The position numbers and the translations under genes are program-made. Positions 1 to 8,361 of a stretch of DNA of 64,000 bases are shown here, in pieces. Origin of the DNA: CAWDMW01 sp963803575 (lineage in GTDB: Bacteria > Pseudomonadota > Alphaproteobacteria > Rickettsiales > UBA998); assembly GCA_963803575.1 (NCBI GenBank), contig CAWDMW010000002.1:372001-436000 (forward strand), read 5' to 3'. Under the pieces are notes generated by a model. The model did no database searches. It had not been told where the DNA came from and saw nothing but the letters and a program-made list of their open reading frames with translations. Within the stretch, counting starts at the first letter, position 1. Every line of letters starts with the position of its first letter.

Positions 1-1
1 G

Positions 2-634
2 CTGGATGTGTCACCCCAAGAGGCACAATATCAGGATCATATGTTTCCGGGTGCGATTGAACGTGCCTCGCTACCAAGTGGTGTTGAGGGGTATGTTGAT
101 GCACCGCGTGACGATACGGTGCTACAGTATGAGCCAGTCGCTCGTCTATGGATGCAGTTTCGTGCATCCCGTATTGCATCTTACGTGGAAGCCATGGCGG
201 TGCCATTTAGAGAGGCAGGTTTTACAAAAGATCAACTTTACAGTTATCAGTTAACGCCGTGGTTAAACGGGAACTGGAATCCTCATTTGTTTGGCATTGG
301 GAAAGAGTTTTTTAGCAGTACCACCATGCGCCCCGGCATCACGATGTATGGGGGTAATATGCATAACCCACATATTTTTCAATTAATTGCAGGCCATTCC
401 GGTTATGGCATTCCTGAAATACATCCGCAATCTGCATTTTCAGCGGACTATTTGCGGCGTATGTGGAGGGAACATTATTGTCAGGGTGCAACATTTATTT
501 CGCCTTACTTTATGAAGCTCAGGGGTGGAAAGAAAGCACCGTCCGATCACGACAAGATGGTGATTTCGCCAGATAACCCTGTCTGGGGCTCAGATACATT
601 TTACCATTCTATCCGCGAATTATTGCGTCACTGA
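2..634 (+). CDS. C-terminal part of an unrecognised protein (5' end outside window)
   Basis: The reading frame is open from the first bases of the window to a TGA at 632-634, so this is the 3' part of a longer gene; a GTG at position 8 could act as a start, but the frame continues upstream of it. The visible 210 residues are rich in aromatic residues (WLNGNWNPHLFGIG, ITMYGGNMHNPHIF) and end in a short basic tail. The look is that of the second half of a (beta/alpha)-barrel glycoside hydrolase, but no catalytic motif can be named and this remains a guess. No membrane segment is visible. It stands alone on the plus strand before the lipoprotein gene at 757. Confidence 0.7.
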   Translation: MDVSPQEAQYQDHMFPGAIERASLPSGVEGYVDAPRDDTVLQYEPVARLWMQFRASRIASYVEAMAVPFREAGFTKDQLYSYQLTPWLNGNWNPHLFGIGKEFFSSTTMRPGITMYGGNMHNPHIFQLIAGHSGYGIPEIHPQSAFSADYLRRMWREHYCQGATFISPYFMKLRGGKKAPSDHDKMVISPDNPVWGSDTFYHSIRELLRH

Positions 635-756
635 GCCGAGGGTGGCGTTTCATGTCATGATGTTATGAAAATCTGACAACCCCGTGACACACGCTGAATT
701 AACCTTCATTATTATGTCACTTTTATTACTGTTATACCTTATGTTATGATAACCGC

Positions 757-1056
757 ATGATAAAAAAGATGGCTCTTCTCTTATGTATAACTGGTATGGT
801 GGCGTCGTGTCGTCCTGCTACGCTCTATTATGTTGATCCTAGTGGCCCGCCTGAATATCAGCTTGGCTGGCAGGATGGCTGTGATACGGGATTGTCTGCG
901 GGAAGTACGTTTCTGTACAAGATTATGTATGGCCACAAAAAGCGCCATGAATTTGCTGGTAATGCAATGTATCAGTCTGGCTGGAGTGATGCTTCGGCTT
1001 ACTGTCGTTTTGCCCTCGATGCCAGCATGAAAAATGATCCTATCTGGGGGAATTAG
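757..1056 (+). CDS. small predicted lipoprotein, hypothetical
   Basis: A 99-residue protein that begins with a basic n-region and hydrophobic stretch (MIKKMALLLCITGMVASC) ending in a good lipobox, VASC, so Cys18 should be lipidated after signal peptidase II cleavage. The mature part has paired G/W-containing segments (YQLGWQDGCDTG and YQSGWSDASAYC), suggesting two copies of a short YQxGWxD motif about 45 residues apart, each followed by a cysteine. This motif is found in small uncharacterised lipoproteins. I do not recognise a function. It converges with rho, with a stem-loop between the two genes. Confidence 0.75.
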   Translation: MIKKMALLLCITGMVASCRPATLYYVDPSGPPEYQLGWQDGCDTGLSAGSTFLYKIMYGHKKRHEFAGNAMYQSGWSDASAYCRFALDASMKNDPIWGN

Positions 1057-1068
1057 CAGCTTGCATGG

Positions 1069-1098
1069 CTTACCCCTACCCATGATGAGAGGGGTAAG
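1069..1098. terminator. stem-loop between convergent lipoprotein gene and rho
   Basis: CTTACCCCT at 1069-1077 is perfectly complementary to AGGGGTAAG at 1090-1098, with a 12-base loop. No T-tract follows on either strand, so it may be a weak bidirectional terminator or a 3'-end stabilising hairpin for the two converging transcripts. Confidence 0.45.
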
Positions 1099-1106
1099 GG
1101 GGTAGC

Positions 1107-2369
1107 TTAACTATTCATCGAAGCAAAGAAATCCGCATTATTCTTGGTGGTTCGTACCTTTTTGAGCAAAAATTCCATACCATCCGCAGCGCCCATAGGC
1201 TCCAGGATACGGCGTAGCATCCAGATTTTGGTGAGGTCGGCTTTGTCCATCAGCAAATCTTCTTTACGAGTGCCGGACTTAATTACGTCTAGCGCCGGGA
1301 AGATGCGTTTGTCCGCAACTTTACGATCAAGCACAATTTCCGAGTTTCCGGTACCTTTAAATTCTTCAAAAATCACTTCATCCATACGGGAACCTGTGTC
1401 AATCAGTGCCGTAGAAATGATGGTGAGTGATCCGCCATCTTCAATATTGCGGGCAGCACCAAAGAAACGCTTAGGCCGTTGCAGTGCGTTAGCGTCCACA
1501 CCACCGGTGAGTACCTTGCCTGACGATGGCACCACCGTGTTATAAGCGCGTGCTAAGCGAGTGATGGAATCTAGCAAAATAACCACATCTTTTTTATGCT
1601 CAACCAGCCGTTTTGCTTTTTCAATGACCATTTCAGCCAATGCCACGTGGCGGTTGGCGGGTTCGTCAAAGGTGGAGCTGACGACTTCACCACGCACCGA
1701 GCGCGACATGTCCGTGACTTCTTCGGGGCGTTCATCAATGAGCAACACGATCAGGATGCTTTCCGGATTATTACGGGTGATGGCGTGTGCCACATTTTGC
1801 ATCAACACGGTTTTACCGGTGCGGGGTGGCGCAACAATCAGGCAGCGCTGGCCTTTACCAATCGGGGCAACAATATCAATCAAGCGGCCACTTATATCCC
1901 GTTTGCCCGGATCTTCGACTTCTAAAATAAAGCGATCATCGGGGAAGATGGGAGTAAGGTTATCAAAATTGACTTTTTTGTGCATCATCTTTGGGTCATC
2001 GCCATTGATGGTGGTGACGCTGTCCAGTGCAAAATAGCGTTCATTGTCTGATGGCGCACATAGTTCGCCTTCAATGGAATCTCCGGTACGCAGACCATAT
2101 TTACGCACGAATGACGGAGCAACGTAAATGTCATCGGCACCTGCCAGATAATTCGCTTCCGGTGAGCGCAGGAAACCAAACCCGTCTTGCAATATCTCAA
2201 TAGTACCGCTGCCTTTAATGACCGCGTCTTCTTCGGCTTCAGACTGCTTTTGCAAAATAGAGAAAATCAGTTCTGCCTTTAGCATTCCGCTGGCATTTTC
2301 AACGTTAAAAGATTCCGCGAGCGCAAAAAGTTCGTTTGGTTTTTTCTGTTTTAATTCTTTCAGATGCAT
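1107..2369 (-). CDS. rho: transcription termination factor Rho
   Basis: Hexameric RNA-dependent ATPase that ends transcription at Rho-dependent sites. The 420-residue product has the family's full layout: an N-terminal Rho_N helical domain (about residues 1-45), a cold-shock-like primary RNA-binding domain (GFGFLRSP near 63-70), and a RecA-type ATPase with Walker A PPRTGKT at 181-187 and a Walker B region ending LLIDERPEEV near 209-218. The secondary RNA-binding Q- and R-loop regions follow. Length is normal. It is transcribed alone on the minus strand; about 170 bp separate its start from the end of the C26 hydrolase gene upstream. Several long open frames on the opposite strand are shadows of this gene. 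Confidence 0.98.
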   Translation of the reverse strand: MHLKELKQKKPNELFALAESFNVENASGMLKAELIFSILQKQSEAEEDAVIKGSGTIEILQDGFGFLRSPEANYLAGADDIYVAPSFVRKYGLRTGDSIEGELCAPSDNERYFALDSVTTINGDDPKMMHKKVNFDNLTPIFPDDRFILEVEDPGKRDISGRLIDIVAPIGKGQRCLIVAPPRTGKTVLMQNVAHAITRNNPESILIVLLIDERPEEVTDMSRSVRGEVVSSTFDEPANRHVALAEMVIEKAKRLVEHKKDVVILLDSITRLARAYNTVVPSSGKVLTGGVDANALQRPKRFFGAARNIEDGGSLTIISTALIDTGSRMDEVIFEEFKGTGNSEIVLDRKVADKRIFPALDVIKSGTRKEDLLMDKADLTKIWMLRRILEPMGAADGMEFLLKKVRTTKNNADFFASMNS

Positions 2370-2474
2370 AAAGGGTATGATTGTGGGGTAAAGGTATCAA
2401 CAAATAAGTAGAAAAGCGCGTGCAGGAGTCGCACACTGGCAAGGGGTATTAAAGAACCAAACCTTGATAGGGTA

Positions 2475-2513
2475 CTTGATGCCTGATGAATGTAGGCAGG
2501 TCAAGGGTTTTTT
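2475..2513 (+). terminator. hairpin followed by T6 in the rho upstream region
   Basis: CTTGATGCCT (2475-2484) pairs imperfectly with AGGCAGGTCAAG (2494-2505) and is followed by TTTTTT on the plus strand. There is no plus-strand gene just upstream, so its natural client is unclear. On the minus strand the same hairpin lies just after the C26 hydrolase gene but has only a broken T-run (TTTGGTTCTTT). It may end the pyrE-hydrolase transcript before the rho promoter. Confidence 0.35.
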
Positions 2514-2542
2514 ATTACTGTAAAGGAGAAAAGAAGTGTTAT

Positions 2543-3343
2543 TTAATCATCCCCGCAAGCGCGCTGTGTTGCTTCGCTGACAAAACGTTGCATGAGTGCC
2601 TGACTGAGGGCGTCACCCATAAATTCCGGGTGCCACATGACGCCCAGGGCAAATTGATTGCCGTAAGCGCCTGTGGGGTCGGGTTCTATGGCCTCAATGG
2701 TACCATGATCTGACATAGCACTAACGCGGAAACCGTCTCTGAGAGTTTTTGGCACCTGATGGTGGTAGCTATTCACTTTCATGCTTGTGTCTTTCTGATT
2801 GAGAATCGTGGAAAGTATGGTGCCTTCTTCCACGTTGATGGTGTCGGTGGGGATGTAAGGTGGTACTGGAACCGTGTATTTGCCCTGATTTTGGTCGTCT
2901 ACATGTTGAATCAGGCTGCCACGTTCTTCTGGCTCGCCTGATACAGTGAGGCGTTGCATTCCACCGCAAATGCCCAGCAGCGGAATCTGTTTGTTTAATG
3001 CCAGTTCAATGGCGGCATATTCATAGATGCCGCGCTTAGAGCTTTGTTCTTTGTTCGTGCGTGGGTCTAGGGGTTCTCCGTAGCGGGCGGAGTCAATATC
3101 TTCACTATTACCAGCCAGAATGAGGCCATCCAGCGCAGGGATGTCTATGTTGGGATCACGTGCTTGTGTCCAGTCCAGATAGATGGTGTTTGCACCTAAG
3201 CTGTGCAGTACACTGATGAGCGGTACAACGGTACGGGAGGAGGGGCTTTGGCCTGAGACGCCAATGGTAGGCCGGCAGGTGGTGTCTGCTGATGCACTAA
3301 AGGCAAAAACGCTTATGGCAATAACGATTAAGAGGTGTTTCAT
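2543..3343 (-). CDS. secreted class I glutamine amidotransferase-like hydrolase (peptidase C26)
   Basis: Member of the PuuD-like gamma-glutamyl hydrolase group, which cleave gamma-glutamyl bonds. The 266-residue protein has a clear Sec signal peptide (about residues 1-19, ending SASA) and a Cys23 just after it, so it is probably periplasmic. The triad is visible: nucleophile Cys126 in LLGICGGMQ and the His-x-Glu pair in WHPE at 237-240. The usual PuuD enzymes are cytoplasmic, so the export signal is the odd feature. Its ATG overlaps the end of pyrE by four bases (ATGA), so the two are translationally coupled. The substrate cannot be read from sequence; a role in cell-wall or folyl-polyglutamate breakdown is possible. 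Confidence 0.88.
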   Translation of the reverse strand: MKHLLIVIAISVFAFSASADTTCRPTIGVSGQSPSSRTVVPLISVLHSLGANTIYLDWTQARDPNIDIPALDGLILAGNSEDIDSARYGEPLDPRTNKEQSSKRGIYEYAAIELALNKQIPLLGICGGMQRLTVSGEPEERGSLIQHVDDQNQGKYTVPVPPYIPTDTINVEEGTILSTILNQKDTSMKVNSYHHQVPKTLRDGFRVSAMSDHGTIEAIEPDPTGAYGNQFALGVMWHPEFMGDALSQALMQRFVSEATQRACGDD

Positions 3344-3930
3344 GAAGCAATCCAGCGGCTACCGGGCTTAACAGCGTCAGTTTCCTGCAAATGTGGAGGG
3401 ATATTGTCTGCGCTAAAGGTTTGTACGTCTAATGTTAGCAATGCATGGAGCGGGAATGGCAGGTGATGATTGCCGCTGGATCTATCAACTAAGCACGCTT
3501 CCGCAACCACGTGTGCGCCGTGTGCTTCGATACATTCCACGGTTTCCAGTGAGGATTTGCCCGTAGTGACGACATCTTCCACCAGCAATACACGCTGGCC
3601 TTTTTGCAGGGTGAAGCCACGCCGCAACGTGAACTGGCCATTCACACGTTCGCAAAACATGGTGGGCAAGCCAAGCTGGCGTCCCGTTTCATAGCCAACC
3701 ACGACACCACCCATGGCGGGGGCAACCACTACATCTGGCAGTGGGTTGATGTGCGTGCGGATAGTGTTCGCCAATTGTTGGCACAGGCGATTGGCGCGCT
3801 GGGTATCCATCAGCACACGCGCACATTGCAGATAGGTGTCGCTATGCAGTCCTGAAGACAAAATGAAATGTCCGTTTAACAGGGCATTGGCTTGGATAAA
3901 TTCATGGGTGATTTCGTCTGGTGTCATCAT
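3340..3930 (-). CDS. pyrE: orotate phosphoribosyltransferase
   Basis: Transfers a ribose-5-phosphate from PRPP to orotate to give OMP, the fifth step of pyrimidine synthesis, in the cytoplasm. The 196-residue product has the type I phosphoribosyltransferase PRPP loop VLLVEDVVTTGKS at 114-126, the orotate-side FILSSGLHSDTY segment near 22-33 and the VVAPAMGGVVVG core near 68-79. The first codons read MMT; either Met could initiate. It overlaps the following secreted hydrolase gene by four bases and lies only 13 bp after panC, so panC-pyrE-hydrolase may be one transcript. Confidence 0.95.
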   Translation of the reverse strand: MMTPDEITHEFIQANALLNGHFILSSGLHSDTYLQCARVLMDTQRANRLCQQLANTIRTHINPLPDVVVAPAMGGVVVGYETGRQLGLPTMFCERVNGQFTLRRGFTLQKGQRVLLVEDVVTTGKSSLETVECIEAHGAHVVAEACLVDRSSGNHHLPFPLHALLTLDVQTFSADNIPPHLQETDAVKPGSRWIAS

Positions 3931-3943
3931 GGATGTGTATGTA

Positions 3944-4765
3944 TCATAAGGCTACATTATCAATCAAGCGCGTTGTCCCCAAATGCGCGGCAACGAACAA
4001 CCGGCTTTCCTTTGGCGTATCGGTTAGCGCAAGGGTTTGGCTGTGGCGTGCTTCCAGATAATCGACCTTATCCACGCCTTTACTAAGCAAGTGATCCTTG
4101 CCCCATTGCAGCAGGGAGGGGAGTGGCTCCTGTGTGCTACGAGCGGCAATGGTTTGCAAGGTTTGGTAGATGTGCGGGGCAAGTTGGCGTTGTTGTGCGC
4201 TTAGATATTGGTTACGTGAGGAGAGTGCCAGCCCGTCTGTTTCGCGCACGGTGGGGATGCCAATAATGCGCTTCACCATGGGTAAATCCTGATTCATGCG
4301 GCGAATGATGCTGAGTTGCTGGTAGTCTTTTTCTCCAAAATAAGCCGCGTGTGGCTGAATGAGCAGGAACAAGCGCGCAACCACGGTGGTGACGCCGCTG
4401 AAATGTCCAGCGCGTATTGCACCGCAAAGCATAGTATCCAGCCCATACACATTGACGGTGCTATTAAAACCAGTGGGGTAGAGTGCCTCTGGGGTCGGGG
4501 TGAAGACCGCGCTGACATTAGCGGCTTTGAGTAAGGCCATATCGGCTTCTAACGTTCGGGGGTAGCGTGATAAATCTTCAGTTGGAGCGAATTGTTTGGG
4601 GTTGACGAAGATGCTGACAATCACACGGGTATATTGCGCAGATGCCGCCTGCACCAGTGCCATATGTCCGGCATGGAGTGCGCCCATGGTTGGCACCAGC
4701 GCGATGCTTCCCTGCTGGCGGGTGCGCCATGCTTTGAGTGCATGTAAGTCTGTGAGATGTTCCAT
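3944..4765 (-). CDS. panC: pantothenate synthetase
   Basis: Condenses pantoate and beta-alanine with ATP hydrolysis to AMP, the last step of pantothenate (vitamin B5) synthesis. The 273-residue protein shows the adenylyl-transfer signature PTMGALHAGH with HxGH at 31-34, the SIFVNPKQF motif near 51-59, and the second signature region with GLALSSRNQYLS near 181-192 (KMSKS-equivalent). Length fits the family. It is first in a minus-strand cluster with pyrE. panB is not in this window. Confidence 0.96.
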   Translation of the reverse strand: MEHLTDLHALKAWRTRQQGSIALVPTMGALHAGHMALVQAASAQYTRVIVSIFVNPKQFAPTEDLSRYPRTLEADMALLKAANVSAVFTPTPEALYPTGFNSTVNVYGLDTMLCGAIRAGHFSGVTTVVARLFLLIQPHAAYFGEKDYQQLSIIRRMNQDLPMVKRIIGIPTVRETDGLALSSRNQYLSAQQRQLAPHIYQTLQTIAARSTQEPLPSLLQWGKDHLLSKGVDKVDYLEARHSQTLALTDTPKESRLFVAAHLGTTRLIDNVAL

Positions 4766-4812
4766 GAAGCTGGCTATAGCATGGCTTTAGAGTGTGGGCA
4801 ATGTAGCGAGGC

Positions 4813-4845
4813 AAAAAAAATGCCCCGTCACGGTTGCGATGGGGC
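4813..4845 (-). terminator. Rho-independent terminator of the 74-residue acidic protein gene
   Basis: On the minus strand a GC-rich stem (GCCCCATC pairing with GACGGGGC with one G-T pair) is followed by TTTTTTTT. It lies directly after the stop of the gene at 4853-5077. Confidence 0.85.
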
Positions 4846-4852
4846 GGGAGGG

Positions 4853-5077
4853 TTACTCTTCTTCTTCATCGGTAGGTTTTACCTTACCCGATGAAAAATC
4901 TTTACCAAAACTGTCCTTAGGATTTCCTTGAACAGGTTCTTTGGAGCCTGCAAGGTCTTCTTCTTGAGGTTCCGCCATTTGCTTCATTTCCTCTTGTATA
5001 AGAGAAGGAAGCATAGGGGTACCCCAAATAAACCCTTGAGTTGTGTTATTGGAGTTTTCTTGGTTATTATTAGCCAT
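4853..5077 (-). CDS. small acidic hypothetical protein
   Basis: A 74-residue hydrophilic protein with an N-terminal Asn/Gln-rich start (MANNNQENSNN), a central PMLPSLIQEEMKQM helix and a Glu-rich end (TDEEEE). No membrane segment or known motif. It is supported as a real gene by a strong factor-independent terminator directly after its stop codon. Function unknown; low-complexity composition suggests a largely disordered protein. Confidence 0.6.
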   Translation of the reverse strand: MANNNQENSNNTTQGFIWGTPMLPSLIQEEMKQMAEPQEEDLAGSKEPVQGNPKDSFGKDFSSGKVKPTDEEEE

Positions 5078-5203
5078 TTTAGGTGCTCTTAAAAAAAGAG
5101 TACAGATAAAGAATAAAATAACTATACACGATTTTTAACCAAGGTGCCACCTTCATCGCATAATGCTTGTGTGAAAAACGTATATTATGCTACACCCTAA
5201 CCC

Positions 5204-5698
5204 ATGAAATACCCGCTTCTTTCGATATTATTTACGGCTAGTCTAACACTTTTGCTGGATCAGGCATCCAAATACTGGCTGTTGCATGAAATGAGCATGA
5301 TTGAGCAGGCAACGCCTATGGCGCTTTTTCCCGGGTTTAATCTGGTGATGGTCTGGAATCAGGGGGTGAGTTTTGGGTTGTTTTCCGGTCTGGATGCGCG
5401 GTTAGGGCTTATCGTGGTGTCGCTGGTGATTTGCAGCGTGTTGCTCTATCTACACCGCAATGAACAACAACGCTGGAAACGCATAGGAGCCGGTGCCATT
5501 ATTGGCGGAGCAATAGGCAATGTGATTGATCGGTTGCTTTACGGCGCAGTAGCAGATTTTTTTGATGTGTATGTTGGCACCTATCACTGGCCAGCGTTTA
5601 ATGTTGCTGATAGCGGGATTGTGATTGGTGTGATAATTCTGATTATCGCTGAAATTACCGCGTCACGTCGGTCAGCGCGTAGTGACGAGCAGCATTAG
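5204..5698 (+). CDS. lspA: lipoprotein signal peptidase (signal peptidase II)
   Basis: Integral inner-membrane aspartic protease that removes the signal peptide from prolipoproteins after diacylglycerol transfer. The 164-residue product has four hydrophobic segments (about 5-25, 62-82, 94-112, 136-156) and the conserved motifs LLLDQASKYW near 17-25, GNVIDR at 105-110, VADFFD near 117-121 and FNVADS at 132-137; the catalytic aspartates are probably Asp118 and Asp136. The window holds several of its likely substrates (small lipoproteins at 757, 5702, 18558, 39255, 50333, 51358 and 61099). Confidence 0.96.
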   Translation: MKYPLLSILFTASLTLLLDQASKYWLLHEMSMIEQATPMALFPGFNLVMVWNQGVSFGLFSGLDARLGLIVVSLVICSVLLYLHRNEQQRWKRIGAGAIIGGAIGNVIDRLLYGAVADFFDVYVGTYHWPAFNVADSGIVIGVIILIIAEITASRRSARSDEQH

Positions 5699-5701
5699 GT
5701 T

Positions 5702-6061
5702 TTACCGGCGCCCGGCGGGTGGCGTGGTGATCGGCATGTCTGCATAGGGGCGGTCACACCCTTTAATCTTGAAAATATTATTCAGGTGACTGAGACGATC
5801 CTGCGTTTGTCCAATGGCTTCATCGGCACTGGCACGCGTGCCAATATAGCCAACCGGCCATACCACATCCATCACTCCCATCTTCTTGTTGCGGTTTGCG
5901 ACACTATTCCAGAATTTTGCATCATTCATTTCCAGCAACAACTGATCGCATGAGAGGTGCTTATCCGTTTCTTTCCACGGTGCTGAGGAAGTGTAGGATT
6001 CACGCCCTCCGCAAGCGGCTAGAGTGAGCAAGCAGATGGTAGAGAGTAGTGCATTTTTCAT
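5702..6061 (-). CDS. small predicted lipoprotein, hypothetical
   Basis: A protein of about 119 residues. I place the start at the ATG whose product begins MKNALLSTICLLTLAACG, because this gives a textbook lipoprotein signal with lipobox LAAC; in-frame Met codons further upstream (6079 and beyond) would bury the signal peptide. The mature part has two cysteines (CDQLLLEMNDAKFW near the middle and IKGCDRPY near the end), compatible with a disulfide, and a Pro/Arg-rich end. Similar small proteins occur widely without function. It converges with lspA: only three bases separate the two stop codons. Confidence 0.75.
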   Translation of the reverse strand: MKNALLSTICLLTLAACGGRESYTSSAPWKETDKHLSCDQLLLEMNDAKFWNSVANRNKKMGVMDVVWPVGYIGTRASADEAIGQTQDRLSHLNNIFKIKGCDRPYADMPITTPPAGRR

Positions 6062-6182
6062 GCACGTAGTGTACTTCATCTGTTCATGCCTGTTCAAGTA
6101 AAAAAATGCCCCTTCCGCACAATCCATACGTGCTATTAATGTAATGCCTGATTATTACTTTAACTTGACTTAAGGATGCATC

Positions 6183-6779
6183 ATGATGATTAGCGCTGCA
6201 CGTTTTCCCGATGATATTGCGTATGGCTCCAGTGGAGGCCCCGTCTTTTCTACTGTTATCACTACCAATGCTGCGGGGTATGAGAAACGTAACCAGCAAT
6301 GGCAGCACCCGCGAGCGGTGTATAATGTGGCGCATGGGGTGAAACATCAGGCACAACTTGAGACACTGATTGCGTTTTTTCGCGCGCATCACGGACGAGC
6401 GCAGGCATTTCGCTTCAAGGATTGGTGCGATTACCGCGCTGTAGGCCAGCCACTGGGTGACGGGGATGGAAATCAGGTGCGGTTTGCACTGGTGAAGCAT
6501 TATGATAGCGGTGATTTGCGCTACACGCGTACATTAACGCATCCCGTGGCAGGAAGTGTTGCGTTTTACGTTGACGGGGTACCATATGATGACATCACGC
6601 TGGATGAGGTAACAGGAGAAGTGGTGTGTGACGTTGCTCCTGCGTCTGGTGCTGTGATTACGGCTGATACGGAATTTGACGTGCCAGTGCGGTTTGAAAC
6701 CGATCAGCTGATGGCGCGACTGGATGATTATGGTGTGTATTCGTGGGATGACATACGACTGGTGGAGGTGCGGGTATGA
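6183..6779 (+). CDS. DUF2460 family protein, GTA/phage tail component (ORFg12-like)
   Basis: Matches the TIGR02217/DUF2460 family, which in the Rhodobacter capsulatus gene transfer agent is the ORFg12 product, a distal tail protein. The 198-residue product shows the family's opening FPDDIAYGSSGGP, the RFKDWCDY segment near 78-85 (typical FRFKDWxDY), and the C-terminal FDVPVRFETDQL stretch. The stop overlaps the start of the next gene (ATGA), as in GTA clusters. Normally this pair is followed by a peptidase (g14) and the large g15 tail-fibre gene and preceded by capsid and tail genes; none is here. Confidence 0.9.
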   Translation: MMISAARFPDDIAYGSSGGPVFSTVITTNAAGYEKRNQQWQHPRAVYNVAHGVKHQAQLETLIAFFRAHHGRAQAFRFKDWCDYRAVGQPLGDGDGNQVRFALVKHYDSGDLRYTRTLTHPVAGSVAFYVDGVPYDDITLDEVTGEVVCDVAPASGAVITADTEFDVPVRFETDQLMARLDDYGVYSWDDIRLVEVRV

Positions 6780-7624
6780 AGACGCTATCTTCTGCTATGC
6801 AGGCGCATTTACAGCAATCAGTGACAACGCTTGCCACATGCTGGCGTATCACCCGCACGGACGGGTTGGTGCTGGGATTTACCGATCATGACCAGCCACT
6901 TGATGTGGGCGGGTTGATGTATGATGCAGCGACAGGGTTCTTGCCTTCTGCCACGAGCCTGTCTTCTGCACTGGATAGCAACCATATGGATGTGACGGGG
7001 TTACTGGATTCAGCGCGTATTACGGACGTAGATATCATGGCGGGACGGTATGATGGAGCCGATATTGCCGTGTTTCGGGTCAATTATCAGGATATAGGGC
7101 AAGGTAGCATACCATTGCATCGTGGCCAGATTGGACGCATTACGCTGCATGAAGGGCAGTTTGTTGCAGAGATACGCGGGCTGTCGCATCTGTTGCAACA
7201 TACAGTGGGTAGCCTGTATAGCCGCACCTGCCGCGCCGAGCTGGGAGACGGACGGTGCCGGGTGGAGATGGGTTCGCGTACCGTGACGGGGAATGTGACA
7301 AGAGTGTTGTCAGAGACGTTACTGGAAGATGTGGCACGCACAGAAGCCGCCGGGTTATATAGTCAAGGATTGCTGACAATGACGAGTGGTGAGAATGCAG
7401 GGATTCAGCGCGAAGTGAAAAGTTATACGCCACAGACGTTGCGCCTGCATCATCCTTTCCCGTATGCCATAACGATTGGCACGACTTACACGCTGACGCA
7501 GGGGTGTGATAAGATATTGGCCACCTGCGCTGGCAGGTTTGCCAATGCAGTAAATTTTCGTGGGGAACCGCATGTGCCGGGTACGGACAAATTGCTGGAG
7601 ACGGCTACTACGCGAAGTGGGTGA
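6776..7624 (+). CDS. DUF2163 family protein, GTA/phage tail hub component (ORFg13-like)
   Basis: Matches the TIGR02218/DUF2163 family, the ORFg13 product of alphaproteobacterial gene transfer agents. The 282-residue protein has the ITRTDGLVLGFTDHD opening, the characteristic YSRTCRAELGDGRCRV block near 147-162 and the C-terminal GCDKILATCAGRFANAVNF segment, whose cysteines are conserved in the family and probably bind a metal (in RcGTA the hub protein carries an iron-sulfur cluster). It overlaps the DUF2460 gene by four bases. No g14 or g15 follows; instead there are a promoter and an unrelated small gene. Confidence 0.9.
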   Translation: MKTLSSAMQAHLQQSVTTLATCWRITRTDGLVLGFTDHDQPLDVGGLMYDAATGFLPSATSLSSALDSNHMDVTGLLDSARITDVDIMAGRYDGADIAVFRVNYQDIGQGSIPLHRGQIGRITLHEGQFVAEIRGLSHLLQHTVGSLYSRTCRAELGDGRCRVEMGSRTVTGNVTRVLSETLLEDVARTEAAGLYSQGLLTMTSGENAGIQREVKSYTPQTLRLHHPFPYAITIGTTYTLTQGCDKILATCAGRFANAVNFRGEPHVPGTDKLLETATTRSG

Positions 7625-7715
7625 TGGGGGATATTGTATGAGATGTTTTTTCTGTCTAAAATTTGTTGAAATGCTTTAAGCAGCTTACTGAATATTAAGG
7701 GTGGTGATATATAGC

Positions 7716-7744
7716 TTGACAATCGATTAAGTATTTATCATAAT
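7716..7744 (+). promoter_or_regulatory. sigma70-type promoter for the 7819 gene
   Basis: TTGACA at 7716-7721 and CATAAT at 7739-7744, separated by exactly 17 bases, in an AT-rich stretch after the end of the DUF2163 gene. Predicted transcription starts near 7751, leaving a leader of about 70 bases. Confidence 0.65.
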
Positions 7745-7818
7745 TATAGCTGTTCTTTGTTTTTGCACATTGTGAATTTTTACAATTTGCGAAAATATTT
7801 ACTTTTTAACTAACAATA

Positions 7819-8211
7819 ATGGCTAACTTTGTTAATGCTTTGACCGTTTCTGCTTTGACTATTGGCGTCGTTGGTGCCTTAGTTCTCCCAGCAAATGGAG
7901 GATGTAGAGGACCACGCTGCGGATCTCCTAAAGAGGAAAGGGAGGTGGTGAACTTCGAGTATGGAAAGCAGTACAGCTTCGGTGCTTTGCAGTACACTTT
8001 CACCCGGGCATCCATGCCAGGTGATCCATCAGAGTTTTGTAAGGAAGAATTTAAGGCAGTTTTGCCGACAATCGAAACCCCGTTTCAATTGGAAGACTTT
8101 GATTTCCTTGTGTTTTACATGGGGTCAAAGGCGTTCTCATGTGGAGTGCAACTAAAGCCAAACCCCACTGATGAAGGACTGGGGGGGATTCTTAACGATA
8201 TCCTGAAGTAA
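7819..8211 (+). CDS. hypothetical protein with N-terminal signal/anchor
   Basis: A 130-residue protein with a hydrophobic N-terminus (residues 5-25, VNALTVSALTIGVVGALVLPA) that may be a signal peptide or an anchor, followed by four cysteines (CRGPRC near 29-34; FCKEEF; FSCGV), consistent with disulfides outside the cytoplasm. No family recognised. It has its own consensus-like promoter (7716-7744) and terminator (8229-8266), so it is a monocistronic unit. No good Shine-Dalgarno site precedes the ATG. Confidence 0.65.
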   Translation: MANFVNALTVSALTIGVVGALVLPANGGCRGPRCGSPKEEREVVNFEYGKQYSFGALQYTFTRASMPGDPSEFCKEEFKAVLPTIETPFQLEDFDFLVFYMGSKAFSCGVQLKPNPTDEGLGGILNDILK

Positions 8212-8228
8212 GATAGCCAAACTCGAAC

Positions 8229-8266
8229 CACCCGTTTAACTCTCCTGAGTTGCGGGTGTCTTTTTT
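8229..8266 (+). terminator. Rho-independent terminator
   Basis: CACCCG (8229-8234) pairs with CGGGTG (8253-8258), with an inner stem AACTC/GAGTT, followed by TCTTTTTT. It ends the small gene at 7819-8211. Confidence 0.9.
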
Positions 8267-8361
8267 GTCTGCAAACCATTGTATACAGGCTATCCTTGCA
8301 TTATGGTAACAACGCTTAGATATATGAAATGAAGTTCTTGCAGATATGAGCAATAAACACG

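Noticed and set aside
1144..2037. Long open frames on the plus strand opposite rho
   Set aside because: They mirror the codon pattern of rho and have no start signals or recognisable products.
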